The position numbers and the translations under genes are program-made. From Streptomyces sp. NBC_01296 (lineage in GTDB: Bacteria; Actinomycetota; Actinomycetes; Streptomycetales; Streptomycetaceae), in assembly GCF_035984415.1 (NCBI RefSeq), contig NZ_CP130720.1:4402001-4466000 (forward strand): a stretch of 64,000 bases of DNA, read 5' to 3'. This document shows, piece after piece, positions 24,466-33,674 of the stretch. The first letter of the stretch is position 1, and each line of letters begins with the position of its first letter. The notes under the pieces were generated by a model, which had not been told where the DNA came from, ran no database searches, and saw only the letters and a list, made by a program, of their open reading frames with translations.

Positions 24466-25230
24466 CTAGGGCAACAGCGGCCGGATCGCCGACCAGGCGT
24501 CCACTGCCTGCGCCAGGGGGTCGCCGTCCGGGAGGTGGGGGCGGGCGAGGGCCGTCCAGGGCAGCAGCAGCTTGATGCGCCGCAGGTGCCGGATGCGGGG
24601 TCGCGGCAGGTCGCGCCAGGTGCGGGCCTCCGCGGCCGCCTCCGCCGGGGTCAGGTCGATCACGGCCAGCGCGTCCCGGCACAGGGACGCCGGGTCGCCG
24701 CCGCGGCCCGGGCCGAACTGTCGGATCAGGTAGCCCCGTACGGCGGCCACCTCGACCGCGCGGTCCAGCGCGTGCGACCCCGCCCACTGCGCCTTGCGGT
24801 GGGTCGCGGCCAGCGCCACCCGGCCCCAGCGCAGCCGGGTCTCCTCGGGCAGCCGGTCCCCCTGCATCCGGCCCACGGCCAGGGTGCGCAGCGTCAGCGG
24901 ATGCGGCTCGTCCTGCAGCGGCGGGTCGGTGGCCAGCCAGGCCTCGATGTCCTCGAGCGCATGCGCGCCGGGCGGGACCGCGGTCAGCACCTGCCCCCGG
25001 GTGAGCAGCGCGACCAGGGCGCCCGTGAGGTGGACCTTGGCCACGTGCCCCGCGTCGAAGAAGGCCACGGAGCGCCCGTACCGCTCGATCCGCCGCAGGC
25101 CGAGCCGCAGTTCCCCGACGGCGTAGACCTGTCCGGCGCGCGCGACCCCGCCGAGGCAGCGGACCACGCATATGCCGCCCGTGACGTCGGCCTCCTCTAC
25201 GGAGTACACCTGCAACTCGGCGATGGCCAC
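24466..25230 (-). CDS. Conserved-type hypothetical protein
   Basis: 254 residues, not recognised. The N-terminus (AIAELQVYSVEEADVTGGICVVRCLGGVARAGQVYAV) resembles the beta-barrel of translation-factor domain 2. It is followed by a helical region rich in Arg and Trp. No signal peptide or membrane segment. GTG is the start, with GGAAGGGGGG upstream; a longer frame upstream is low complexity. Confidence 0.6.
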   Translation of the reverse strand: MAIAELQVYSVEEADVTGGICVVRCLGGVARAGQVYAVGELRLGLRRIERYGRSVAFFDAGHVAKVHLTGALVALLTRGQVLTAVPPGAHALEDIEAWLATDPPLQDEPHPLTLRTLAVGRMQGDRLPEETRLRWGRVALAATHRKAQWAGSHALDRAVEVAAVRGYLIRQFGPGRGGDPASLCRDALAVIDLTPAEAAAEARTWRDLPRPRIRHLRRIKLLLPWTALARPHLPDGDPLAQAVDAWSAIRPLLP

Positions 25231-25292
25231 CCCGGCCCCCCCTTCCCCCGGCGGGAGGCTACCGCCTGCCGGTGTCCGGCCGCCGCCCCGGT

Positions 25293-25535
25293 TCACCGGT
25301 CCAACGCGCGCTCCAGGGCGCGCGCGTACTGCCTGAAATGCCGCTTGACGACCTCGGGCGAGGCCGACGCGGGCATCAGGACACCGGGGAGGAAGGCCAC
25401 CCGCCACATGAGGAAGACCTCGCGCACCGAACGCCCGTGTGCGGGGGCCGCCAAGCGCGTGGCGAGCTCCACCACCTCGAGGATCTCCGCCGTGGCCGCG
25501 GCCACGTCATCCGCGCGGAACGCCGCCGACCCCAC
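25293..25535 (-). CDS. Small hypothetical protein
   Basis: 80 residues with a helical pattern (TAEILEVVELATRLA and SPEVVKRHFRQYARALERAL). GTG start. It sits between two minus-strand genes with matching codon bias, so it is probably real. No family recognised. Confidence 0.45.
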   Translation of the reverse strand: MGSAAFRADDVAAATAEILEVVELATRLAAPAHGRSVREVFLMWRVAFLPGVLMPASASPEVVKRHFRQYARALERALDR

Positions 25536-25570
25536 GAGCGCCTGCTTCCCTGCCCGCCCGCGCTACGGGG

Positions 25571-26512
25571 TCACCCCTCCGGGCTCTCCAAGACCAGCCG
25601 GATCTCCGTGACTTCGTATCCGGCGCGGTCGAACGCCGCGGCCATGGGCACGTTGGCGGTGTCCGTGGTCGCCGTGATGCGCTCGGCGCCCGCGGCCGCG
25701 TGGAAGCGGGTGATCTCCGCGAGGACCTCGTCGATCAAGCCGCGGCCGCGCTGCTCCGGTACGACGCCCAGGTAGCCGACGTTGCGGTGGTACGGGGTCG
25801 CGGAGGGGATGGCCATGCCCGCCAGGGTGCCGTCCGGCAGCTCGGCCAGGCGCCACCAGGAGCGCTCGCCGGGGCAGTCGAGGTAGAACTCGACGTCCTC
25901 GCGGGCCAGCTGCTCGGCGTCCATCGAGCGCAGTTCGTTCTGCGTGTGCACGTCCAGGCTGCCGGCCGAGAGGCGGACGAAGGCCTCGAGGAACTCCTCG
26001 TCCGCGCCCTCGCGGAACACCAGGCGCCCGGTGGGCTCCGCGGTCCCGGCGGCCGGGGTCCATTCGTAGCGCAGCCGCTCGATCTCCCGGGTCAGGCCCG
26101 CCCTGTGCGCGGCCTCCTGGCGCCAGGCGACGGCCTCGACCAGGTCGGGGCGGGTCCGCCAGTCGCCGGGCAGCGAGACGTTGTAGAGCGGGAGGTTCCC
26201 GAAGGCCTCGTGTCCGGCGGCCAGCAGGGCGGCGGCGACGCCCGCCGGGTCGGCGACGGATTCCCGTACCTGGAGGCAGTCGAGCGCGATGGGCCGCTCG
26301 CTGTCGGCGCGGCCCCACCACAGCGCGCGGGCCAGGATCTCGCCGGTCTCGTCCTCCGCGCACCAGATCCACTCGGGACGGAACCGGTTCTCGGCGAGCT
26401 CCTCGCGGATCTTGTCGGCGGAGAGGGCTTCGACGGGCCCGTCGGCCGGGTAGGCGACGGCGCGGTCGATGTCGGCGGGGTCTGCGAGGGCAGCGCGGTA
26501 GATCAGGGTCAC
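25571..26512 (-). CDS. GNAT-family acetyltransferase
   Basis: 313 residues. The C-terminal half has the GNAT acetyl-CoA site as VGYLGVVPEQRGRGLIDEVLAEI, followed by ATTDTANVPMAAAFDRAGYE. The N-terminal half looks like a second, degenerate GNAT-like domain (EWIWCAEDETGEILARALWW). Substrate unknown. GTG at 26512 was chosen, before TLIYRAALADP. Its upstream side faces the bkd terminator. Confidence 0.83.
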   Translation of the reverse strand: MTLIYRAALADPADIDRAVAYPADGPVEALSADKIREELAENRFRPEWIWCAEDETGEILARALWWGRADSERPIALDCLQVRESVADPAGVAAALLAAGHEAFGNLPLYNVSLPGDWRTRPDLVEAVAWRQEAAHRAGLTREIERLRYEWTPAAGTAEPTGRLVFREGADEEFLEAFVRLSAGSLDVHTQNELRSMDAEQLAREDVEFYLDCPGERSWWRLAELPDGTLAGMAIPSATPYHRNVGYLGVVPEQRGRGLIDEVLAEITRFHAAAGAERITATTDTANVPMAAAFDRAGYEVTEIRLVLESPEG

Positions 26513-26563
26513 TGCCCGATGATCACACCGGGCAGAGCCCCTGGCCAAGACTTTTCCGGCACG

Positions 26564-26604
26564 CCGAAGGCCCCCTCGCGGTGCGGTGGCGAGGGGGCCT
26601 TCGG
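26564..26604. terminator. Terminator of the first bkd operon
   Basis: Perfect 16-bp inverted repeat (CCGAAGGCCCCCTCGC) with a nine-base loop, between the bkd operon end and the acetyltransferase gene start. Confidence 0.88.
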
Positions 26605-26628
26605 ATGCGCGCCTGCGAACAGGTGCCG

Positions 26629-28095
26629 CTACGACCAGGTGATGAGCCGGCGCGGGTGCTCCAGGACGGCCGCGATGTCCGCCAGGAAGCGGGAGCCGAG
26701 CTCACCGTCGATGAGCCGGTGGTCGAACGACAGCGCCAGGGTGGTGACGTGGCGCGCCTTCACCTTGCCCTTGTGGACCCACGGCTGGAGCTTGATCGCG
26801 CCGACCGCGAGGATCGCGGACTCGCCGGGGTTCAGGATGGGCGTACCGGTGTCCACGCCGAAGACGCCGACGTTGGTGATGGTGAGGGTGCCGTTCTGCA
26901 TGTCGGCCGGGGAGGTCTTGCCGTCGCGGGCCGTGGTGACCAGCTCGGACAGGGCCCTCGACAGCTCGGGCAGCGTCTTGGCGTGCGCGTCCTTGATGTT
27001 CGGGACGATCAGGCCGCGCGGGGTGGCCGCCGCGATGCCCAGGTTGACGTAGTGCTTGAGCACGATCTCCTGGGCCGCCTCGTCCCAGGACGCGTTGACG
27101 TCCGGGTTGCGGCGGACGGCCACGAGGACGGCCTTGGCGATCAGGAGCAGCGGGTTGATCCGCAGACCGGCGAGGTCCGGGTCGTCCTTGAGCTCCTGGA
27201 CCAGCTTCATCGTGCGGGTCACGTCGAAGGTGATGAACTCGGTGACGTGCGGCGCGGTGAACGCGGAGCCGACCATGGCCTGCGCGGTGACCTTGCGGAC
27301 GCCCTTGACCGGGATCCGGGTCTCGCGGGCCGACGCCTCGCCGGGAACCGAGGCGGGAGCCACGGCCTGGACCTGGGCCTGCGCGGGCACGGCGGCGGCA
27401 GCGGCCGGAGCCTGCGCGACCGCGGCCTGCGGGGCGATCGCCGCCGCGGCGGCGGCGTGCACGTCCTCGCGGGTCACGACCCCGCCCTCCCCGGTGGGAA
27501 CCACGGAGGCCAGGTCGATCCCGAGGTCCTTGGCGAGCTTGCGCACCGGCGGCTTCGCCAGCGGGCGCTCCCCGCCGGCGTGCCCGTTGCCGTTCAGCCC
27601 GGCGGCCGCAGCGGCGGTGCCGTTCTGCTCGACCGCGACCGCCGGCGCGGCCGGCGCGGCCGGCGCCGCGGCGACGCCGGGCGCGCCGGGCACCGCCTTG
27701 CGCGGGCGGCGCTTGGTGGAGGCTTCGGAGACCCCGTAGCCCACCAGGACGGGCTGGCGGGCCGCGGGGGCCGGCGCCGCGGCGGGAGCCTCGGCCGCAG
27801 CCGGGGCGGCAGCAGGAGCGGCCACCGCAGCGGCCGGGGCCTCCGCTTCGGCCGGACCCGTCTGCACGGAGATGATCACCTGGCCGACGTCGACCGTGGT
27901 GCCCTCCTCGAAGAGCAGCGCGTGCACGACCCCGTCGAACGGGATCGGCAGCTCCACGGCCGCCTTCGCCGTCTCGACCTCGCAGACGACCTGGCCGTCG
28001 GTGACCGTGTCACCCGGCTGGACGTACCACTTGAGGATCTCGGCCTCGGTGAGGCCCTCGCCCACATCGGGCATCTTGAATTCGCGGATGGTCAT
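26629..28095 (-). CDS. bkdH: Branched-chain alpha-keto acid dehydrogenase E2 (dihydrolipoyl acyltransferase)
   Basis: 488 residues. The N-terminal lipoyl domain has the lipoylated Lys in CEVETAKAAVELP, an Ala/Pro-rich linker, the E3/E1-binding domain (VRKLAKDLGIDLASVVPTGEGG) and a large catalytic acyltransferase domain ending with LALSFDHRLIDGELGSRFL, whose His and Asp are catalytic. It transfers the branched acyl group to CoA, making isobutyryl-, isovaleryl- and methylbutyryl-CoA for branched fatty acids and polyketides. Third gene of the E1alpha-E1beta-E2 operon, 12 bp after E1beta. GAGGAG precedes the ATG. The bkdF/G/H name is by analogy with S. avermitilis. Confidence 0.95.
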   Translation of the reverse strand: MTIREFKMPDVGEGLTEAEILKWYVQPGDTVTDGQVVCEVETAKAAVELPIPFDGVVHALLFEEGTTVDVGQVIISVQTGPAEAEAPAAAVAAPAAAPAAAEAPAAAPAPAARQPVLVGYGVSEASTKRRPRKAVPGAPGVAAAPAAPAAPAVAVEQNGTAAAAAGLNGNGHAGGERPLAKPPVRKLAKDLGIDLASVVPTGEGGVVTREDVHAAAAAAIAPQAAVAQAPAAAAAVPAQAQVQAVAPASVPGEASARETRIPVKGVRKVTAQAMVGSAFTAPHVTEFITFDVTRTMKLVQELKDDPDLAGLRINPLLLIAKAVLVAVRRNPDVNASWDEAAQEIVLKHYVNLGIAAATPRGLIVPNIKDAHAKTLPELSRALSELVTTARDGKTSPADMQNGTLTITNVGVFGVDTGTPILNPGESAILAVGAIKLQPWVHKGKVKARHVTTLALSFDHRLIDGELGSRFLADIAAVLEHPRRLITWS

Positions 28096-28107
28096 GAACG
28101 TGGCTCC

Positions 28108-29088
28108 TCAGTACGCCAGCGAGCGGTCGACGGCGTCGAGCACCCTGTCCAGGCCCGGCAGGTACTCGTCCTCCAGGCGGGCCGGCGGGTACGGAGCGTG
28201 GAAACCGCCCACGCGCAGCACCGGAGCCTCCAGGTGGTAGAAGCACCGCTCCGTGATGCGGGCGGCGATCTCCGCGCCCGTGCCCAGGAACACCGGGGCC
28301 TCGTGGACGACCACGAGCCGGCGGGTCTTCTCCACGGAGGCCTGCAGCCCGTCGAAGTCGATCGGGGACATCGAGCGCAGGTCCACGACCTCCACCGACT
28401 TGCCCTCCTCGGCCGCCGCGGCCGCCGCCTCCAGGCAGACCTTCACCATCGGGCCGTAGGCCGCCAGGGTGAGGTCCGAGCCCTCACGCGCCACCCGCGC
28501 CGCGTGCAGGGATTCCGGGATCGCGTCGGTGTCGACCTCGCCCTTGTCCCAGTAGCGCCGCTTCGGCTCGAAGAAGATCACCGGGTCGTTGCTGAGGATC
28601 GCCTGCTGGAGCATCCAGTACGCGTCGCTCGGGTTCGACGGGGAGACCACCTTCAGGCCCGGGACGTGCGCGAACAGCGCCTCGGGGGACTCCGAGTGGT
28701 GCTCCACCGCGCCGATGCCGCCCGCGTACGGGATGCGGATGACGACCGGCATCTTGACCTTGCCCAGCGCCCGCGCGTGCATCTTCGCGAGCTGCGTGAC
28801 GATCTGGTCGTACGCGGGGAAGACGAACCCGTCGAACTGGATCTCCACCACCGGGCGGTAGCCGCGCAGCGCGAGGCCGATCGCCGTGCCGACGATGCCG
28901 GACTCGGCGAGCGGGGTGTCGATGACCCGCTCCTCGCCGAAGTCCTTCTGCAGGCCGTCGGTGATCCGGAAGACACCGCCCAGCTTGCCGACGTCCTCGC
29001 CCATGATCAGGACCTTCGGGTCCGTCTCCAGGGCCTTGCGCAGGGACTCGTTGAGCGCCTTCGCGATCGACATCTTCTCGACAGCCAT
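28108..29088 (-). CDS. bkdG: Branched-chain alpha-keto acid dehydrogenase E1 beta
   Basis: 326 residues. Typical E1beta segments are MGEDVGKLGGVFRITDGL, DTPLAESGIVGTAIGLAL, GGIGAVEHHSESPEALFAH and LRVGGFHAPYPPARLEDEYLP. With E1alpha it forms the thiamine-diphosphate decarboxylase of the complex. The ATG overlaps the E1alpha stop by one base (ATGA), so translation is coupled. Confidence 0.95.
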   Translation of the reverse strand: MAVEKMSIAKALNESLRKALETDPKVLIMGEDVGKLGGVFRITDGLQKDFGEERVIDTPLAESGIVGTAIGLALRGYRPVVEIQFDGFVFPAYDQIVTQLAKMHARALGKVKMPVVIRIPYAGGIGAVEHHSESPEALFAHVPGLKVVSPSNPSDAYWMLQQAILSNDPVIFFEPKRRYWDKGEVDTDAIPESLHAARVAREGSDLTLAAYGPMVKVCLEAAAAAAEEGKSVEVVDLRSMSPIDFDGLQASVEKTRRLVVVHEAPVFLGTGAEIAARITERCFYHLEAPVLRVGGFHAPYPPARLEDEYLPGLDRVLDAVDRSLAY

Positions 29089-30302
29089 CAGTGACCCTCC
29101 TCGAAGGACGCGAGGTAGGCGGCGAACTGGGCGCGCTCCTCGTCGACGAGCGCGTGCCCGTCCGCGTAGACGTTCTCGAAGATCGCCATGGTGTCGGGGT
29201 CGGGCATGGCGCGCACGACCTCGCGCACCCGCTTGCCCAGCGTCTCGCTCTCGGCCTCCAGGGCCTCGAAGAACGCCTCGTCGGCGCCGCCGCTGGCCAG
29301 CAGGTAGGTCTTCAGGCGCAGGATCGGGTCCTTCGCCTCCCAGGACGCCGTCTCCTCGTCCCGCCGGTACTTGGTCGGGTCGTCGGAGGTGGTGTGCGCA
29401 GCCATGCGGTACGTGAACGCCTCGACCAGGGTCGGGCCCTCGCCGCGGCGCGCCCGCTCCAGCGCCCAGCGGGTGACCGCGAGGCAGGCCAGGACGTCGT
29501 TGCCGTCCACGCGGATGCCCGGGAAGCCGAAGCCCTGGGCGCGCTGGTAGAGCGGCACGCGCATCTGGCGCTCGGTCGGCTCGGAGATCGCCCACTGGTT
29601 GTTCTGGCAGAAGAACACCACGGGGGAGTTGTAGACGGCCGAGAAGGTGAACGCCTCGGCGACGTCGCCCTGGCTGGACGCGCCGTCGCCGAAGTAGGCG
29701 ATGACCGCGGAGTCCGCGCCGTCCTTGGCCACACCCATCGCGTAACCGGTCGCGTGCAGCGTCTGCGAGCCGATGACGATCGTGTACAGGTGGAAGTTGT
29801 TGGTGTTCGGGTCCCAGCCGCCGTGGTTCACGCCGCGGAACATGCCGAGCAGGTTCGTCGGGTCCACGCCGCGGCACCAGGCCACACCGTGCTCGCGGTA
29901 CGTCGGGAACACGTAGTCGTCGTCGCGCAGCGCGCGGCCGGAGCCGATCTGGGCGGCTTCCTGGCCGAGCAGCGAGGCCCACAGACCCAGCTCGCCCTGA
30001 CGCTGCAGGGCCGTCGCCTCGCCGTCGAAACGGCGGGTCAGGACCATGTCGCGGTAGAGCCCGCGCAGGTCCTCGGTGGTGATGTCCTCGACGAAGGACA
30101 GGAACTCCGCAGCATCGGGATTGTCTGCGGCGCTGACCCGTTCCCCTTCGGGCGTCAGCAGCTGTACGAGCTGGGGCTCGGCGTTCTGCGCGGTGGCGAC
30201 AGCCTTGGCAGCGGGGGCCTTGGCGGCGCTCGCCGCGCCTGCCGCCCGCTTGGTGCCGCTGCTGCGTCGCGGCTTGCGCGCGGCAGTGCTCTCCACGGTC
30301 AC
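29088..30302 (-). CDS. bkdF: Branched-chain alpha-keto acid dehydrogenase E1 alpha
   Basis: 404 residues. It has the ThDP-binding region as YFGDGASSQGDVAEAFTFSAVYNSPVVFFCQNNQWAIS and the phosphorylation-loop-type YRMAAHTTSDDPTKYR. An N-terminal extension of about 60 residues is Ala/Lys-rich and probably disordered. The GTG start was chosen because a GGAGGAG site precedes it and the longer frame upstream is not conserved. First gene of the operon, divergent from the response regulator. Confidence 0.95.
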   Translation of the reverse strand: MTVESTAARKPRRSSGTKRAAGAASAAKAPAAKAVATAQNAEPQLVQLLTPEGERVSAADNPDAAEFLSFVEDITTEDLRGLYRDMVLTRRFDGEATALQRQGELGLWASLLGQEAAQIGSGRALRDDDYVFPTYREHGVAWCRGVDPTNLLGMFRGVNHGGWDPNTNNFHLYTIVIGSQTLHATGYAMGVAKDGADSAVIAYFGDGASSQGDVAEAFTFSAVYNSPVVFFCQNNQWAISEPTERQMRVPLYQRAQGFGFPGIRVDGNDVLACLAVTRWALERARRGEGPTLVEAFTYRMAAHTTSDDPTKYRRDEETASWEAKDPILRLKTYLLASGGADEAFFEALEAESETLGKRVREVVRAMPDPDTMAIFENVYADGHALVDEERAQFAAYLASFEEGH

Positions 30303-30608
30303 GTGTTGCTCCTCCGTCGGTCCGGCTCCCGGGTTCTCCGGGGTCCAGTGCGGCTCACCCGATCCGTACCAGCGCACGGGGTGGGTGCGCGTCGTGTGCG
30401 GATGCGAGCGTGACAGGTGCCCCGGCAAGTGCCCTGCGCAATGCACGTTACCCAGTGCGTCGCATATCCGCGAAACCCCACTTGACCTGCGTTTTTGCTT
30501 GGATTTCCAAGTAAATCGGCAGCTCGGGGAACAACCACTGGTCACAGCCTTGCAGGGGGCCGGAACAACGGCACGTTATCCCGGGTAACGACGTCAGGGA
30601 AGGGGTGA
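30303..30608. promoter_or_regulatory. Divergent promoter region with two palindromes
   Basis: 306 bases without a gene. CTTGGATTTCCAAG at 30498-30511 is a near-perfect 14-bp palindrome facing the E1alpha gene. CGTTATCCCGGGTAACG at 30574-30590 is an imperfect 17-bp palindrome close to the response regulator start, and a related CGTTACCC half lies at 30446-30453. Both are candidate operators; no protein is assigned. Confidence 0.5.
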
Positions 30609-31289
30609 GTGTGTGAAACTGAGTTCGTGCGCGAAGACGGAAAAATCAAGGTATTCCTCCTGGACGACCACGAAGTGGTACGTCGCGGGGTCCATGAGCT
30701 CCTTTCGGTCGAAGAGGACATCGAGATCGTCGGCGAGGCAGGCACCGCCGCGGACGCCTTGGTCCGGATCCCCGCCACCCGGCCCGACGTGGCCGTCCTC
30801 GACGTGCGCCTGCCGGACGGCAGCGGGGTGGAGGTCTGCCGCGAGGTCCGGTCGCACGACGAGGACATCAAGTGCCTGATGCTGACCTCGTTCGCCGACG
30901 ACGAGGCACTGTTCGACGCGATCATGGCCGGGGCCTCGGGCTACGTGCTCAAGGCGATCCGCGGAAACGAGCTGCTGAGCGCCGTACGGGACGTCGCGGC
31001 CGGCAGGTCGCTGCTGGACCCGGTCGCCACCGCGCGCGTGCTGGAGCGGCTGCGCGACGGCAAGAACGGCAAGGGCGACGACCGCCTGGCCCATCTCACC
31101 GAGCAGGAGCGGAAGATCCTCGACCTGATCGGCGAGGGCCTGACCAACCGCGTCATCGGCGAGCGCCTGCACCTGGCCGAGAAGACCATCAAGAACTACG
31201 TCTCCAGCCTGCTGTCCAAGCTGGGCATGGAGCGCCGCTCCCAGGCCGCCGCGTACGTGGCCCGGCTGCAGGCCGAGAACCGGGCCTGA
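30609..31289 (+). CDS. NarL/DevR-type response regulator
   Basis: 226 residues. The receiver domain starts VFLLDDHEVVRRGV and has the phosphoacceptor Asp in VAVLDVRLPDGSGVE and the conserved Lys in GYVLKA. The C-terminal LuxR helix-turn-helix is LTEQERKILDLIGEGLTNRVIGERLHLAEKTIKNYVSSLLSKL. The GTG start has an AAGGGG site nearby. No histidine kinase is adjacent, so the signal comes from elsewhere. It is divergent from the bkd operon and followed by a flavin-type protein gene. Confidence 0.9.
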   Translation: MCETEFVREDGKIKVFLLDDHEVVRRGVHELLSVEEDIEIVGEAGTAADALVRIPATRPDVAVLDVRLPDGSGVEVCREVRSHDEDIKCLMLTSFADDEALFDAIMAGASGYVLKAIRGNELLSAVRDVAAGRSLLDPVATARVLERLRDGKNGKGDDRLAHLTEQERKILDLIGEGLTNRVIGERLHLAEKTIKNYVSSLLSKLGMERRSQAAAYVARLQAENRA

Positions 31290-31379
31290 CCCCGGTTCCG
31301 TCCGCTCGGGACCAAGGTCCCTGATCGTCGGGGCGGCTTCCTCTTTTCCGGCGGAGCATCCGTACCGGACAGTGGACGC

Positions 31380-31796
31380 ATGTCACCGGAGGAACTCCAC
31401 GCCATCGAACTGCTGCGCCGGGTGCCGTACGGCAGGATGGCCACCAGCATGCGCGCGCTCCCCTTCCTCGCCCTCGCCCGCCACGTCGTGGTGGACGGCA
31501 AGGTCGTCCTGAGAATGCACGCCGGCTTCGGTCATCACCAGGCCTGCAACGGCAGCGTGGTGGCTTATGGCGCCGACAACTTCAATTCCCGTGATCCCCG
31601 GCTGTGGTCCGTGCAGTTCACCGGAACGGCCCGGATCGTCGAGCCGACCACCCTTGAACTCGAGTTGTTCGGACCGGTCCCGCATTTCGTGGACGGCGCG
31701 GTCTTCGACCCCGCCTACATGCGCATCGAGCCCCAGTTCGTCACCGTGCACTCGCTGGCCGAAAATCCGGACCGGGAGTACCAGCACGCCCTCTGA
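31380..31796 (+). CDS. Pyridoxamine 5'-phosphate oxidase-related flavin-binding protein
   Basis: 138 residues of the split-barrel fold: LLRRVPYGRMATSMRALPFLALARHVVVDGKVVLRMH then SVQFTGTARIVEP. Similar small proteins lie beside DevR-type regulators in actinomycetes and are linked to redox or hypoxia response, which is only inference here. 90 bp after the response regulator; followed by a strong terminator. Confidence 0.75.
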   Translation: MSPEELHAIELLRRVPYGRMATSMRALPFLALARHVVVDGKVVLRMHAGFGHHQACNGSVVAYGADNFNSRDPRLWSVQFTGTARIVEPTTLELELFGPVPHFVDGAVFDPAYMRIEPQFVTVHSLAENPDREYQHAL

Positions 31797-31823
31797 GCTG
31801 CGCATTCACCGATCAACGCGAAC

Positions 31824-31852
31824 GGCCCGGCGGAATCGAATTCCGCCGGGCC
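31824..31852. terminator. Bidirectional terminator
   Basis: Perfect 13-bp arms (GGCCCGGCGGAAT) with a CGA loop, between convergent genes. Confidence 0.85.
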
Positions 31853-31868
31853 TGTTCACTCGTCACGC

Positions 31869-33446
31869 CTAAGGTTCGTCAACCGGATTGGGCGGGTCCA
31901 CCGGCGGAATCACACTCTTCGACGGCGACGGCTTCGTCGACGGCGACTTCGACGGAGTGATCGACGCCGAGGGCGTCGAGCTGAACGACGGCGTCGCCGA
32001 CGGGCTCGTGCTCGGCGTGAACTTGCTGCTGCGGCTCGGCTGCGGCACGGACTCCTCCGACGAGCGCGAGGGCTGCGTCTCGTGCGACGGCGTGCTCTGC
32101 TGCGCGGACGGGGTCGTCTGCTGGCCGCTCGAGGAACTCTGGACGGCAGGCGGAACGCTGTCGTCCTTGTTCTTGTGCGACATGGAGTTGACGGCGTACG
32201 CCACGCCGCCCGCGATCGCGACGATCGCCAGCACCGCGAACAGCCACAGCTTCCACCGGCTGCCGCCGCGGTCGTCGTAGCCGTCGTAGCCGCCCGGTCC
32301 ACCGCCGCGGCCGTGGTTGTCGTACCCGCCCCCGCCGGGGAAGGCCGAGCCGTCGTCCGGGTTCAGCGGCGGCACCATCGGCTGCTGGAACTGCGAGGTC
32401 GTGGCGTGCGCCGGGTAATTCTGCTGGCCGCCGTGCTGGCCCATCGGCATCGCCGTGGTCTGCGCCGCGCCGCCGCGCCCGTGCGGCAGGGCCATGGCGA
32501 CCGGGCCGGTGTTCCAGGTGCCCGTGTTCGGCCCCTGGTCGTGCAGCATCTGCAGCGCGTACTGGACCAGCCCGCGCATCTCCTCGGCGCTCTGGAACCG
32601 GTCGTCCGGGTCCTTGGCGAGGGAGCGCATGACGAGGCCGTCGAGCTCCTGCGGGATGTGGTGGCCCTCCGGCAGCTGCGAGGGCGGGACCGGCGCGTCC
32701 TGCACGTGCTGGTAGACCACCGACAGCGGGGTCTCGCCGGTGAACGGGGGCCGCAGCGCGAGCAGTTCGTACAGCAGACAGCCGGTCGCGTACAGGTCGG
32801 AGCGGTGGTCCACCGCCTTGCCGAGCGCCTGCTCGGGGGAGAGGTACTGCGGGGTGCCCATGACCATGCCGGTCTGCGTCATCGTCGACTGGGCGCCGTG
32901 CAGGGCGCGGGCGATGCCGAAGTCCATCACCTTGACCGCGCCGGTCTCCGTGATGATGACGTTCGCGGGCTTGATGTCGCGGTGCACGATGCCGTGCTGG
33001 TGCGAGTACGCGAGGGCTTCGAGCACGCCCGAGGTGATGATGAGCGCCTGCTCCGGGCCGGGGGCCTCGGCGCTGATCAGCAGGTCGCGAATGGTGCGGC
33101 CCTCGACCAGCTCCATCACGATGTACGGGACGGTGTTCGGGCCGACCCGGTCCTCGCCCGAGTCGTACACGGCGACGACGGCGTGGTGGTTGAGTCCGGC
33201 GACCGACTGCGCCTCGCGCGTGAAGCGGGCCTTGGAGACCGGGTCCTCGGCGAGGTCGGCGCGCAGCAGCTTCACGGCGACGGTCCGGCCCAGCCGGACG
33301 TCCTCGGCTGCGAACACCTCCGCCATGCCGCCACGGCCCAGGCGGTGGGTGAGCCGGTACCGGCCGTCGCCGACCAGGCCGCCGGCGCCCCAATGCTCAG
33401 GACCCTCGGCCATCCCGGCGCCGTTTCCCTCGGGTTCGGGTGCCAT
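31869..33446 (-). CDS. Membrane Ser/Thr protein kinase with Ser/Pro-rich tail
   Basis: 525 residues. The Hanks-type kinase domain (about 28-290) keeps the Gly loop LGRGGMAEVF, VAVKLL, the HRDIKPANV catalytic loop, DFG and GTPQYLSPEQ. A Gly/Gln-rich juxtamembrane region, one transmembrane helix (LWLFAVLAIVAIAGGVAYAV) and an outer tail of about 110 residues made almost only of Ser, Thr and Pro follow. There are no PASTA repeats. The tail could be glycosylated. ATG follows GAGGACTG. Divergent from the second kinase gene. Confidence 0.92.
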   Translation of the reverse strand: MAPEPEGNGAGMAEGPEHWGAGGLVGDGRYRLTHRLGRGGMAEVFAAEDVRLGRTVAVKLLRADLAEDPVSKARFTREAQSVAGLNHHAVVAVYDSGEDRVGPNTVPYIVMELVEGRTIRDLLISAEAPGPEQALIITSGVLEALAYSHQHGIVHRDIKPANVIITETGAVKVMDFGIARALHGAQSTMTQTGMVMGTPQYLSPEQALGKAVDHRSDLYATGCLLYELLALRPPFTGETPLSVVYQHVQDAPVPPSQLPEGHHIPQELDGLVMRSLAKDPDDRFQSAEEMRGLVQYALQMLHDQGPNTGTWNTGPVAMALPHGRGGAAQTTAMPMGQHGGQQNYPAHATTSQFQQPMVPPLNPDDGSAFPGGGGYDNHGRGGGPGGYDGYDDRGGSRWKLWLFAVLAIVAIAGGVAYAVNSMSHKNKDDSVPPAVQSSSSGQQTTPSAQQSTPSHETQPSRSSEESVPQPSRSSKFTPSTSPSATPSFSSTPSASITPSKSPSTKPSPSKSVIPPVDPPNPVDEP

Positions 33447-33674
33447 CAGTCCTCGCCGTCGTCTCTCTCGGCCGCCGCTCAGCGGTAGGTCCTTTTCGGG
33501 TGCTCCGATGAACGCTACAGCCTCGGAACAGGTCGCCGTTCGGACAATGGCGCGCCGTGACCCGTGGTCACGGAACGGGCACCCGGCTTGACGTGTGCTT
33601 GCCCTCCGGCAGACTGGGCCCGACATGCGCTCAGCCAGAGGCGTAGGGACACATCCCGAGGGGAAGCAACAGTC

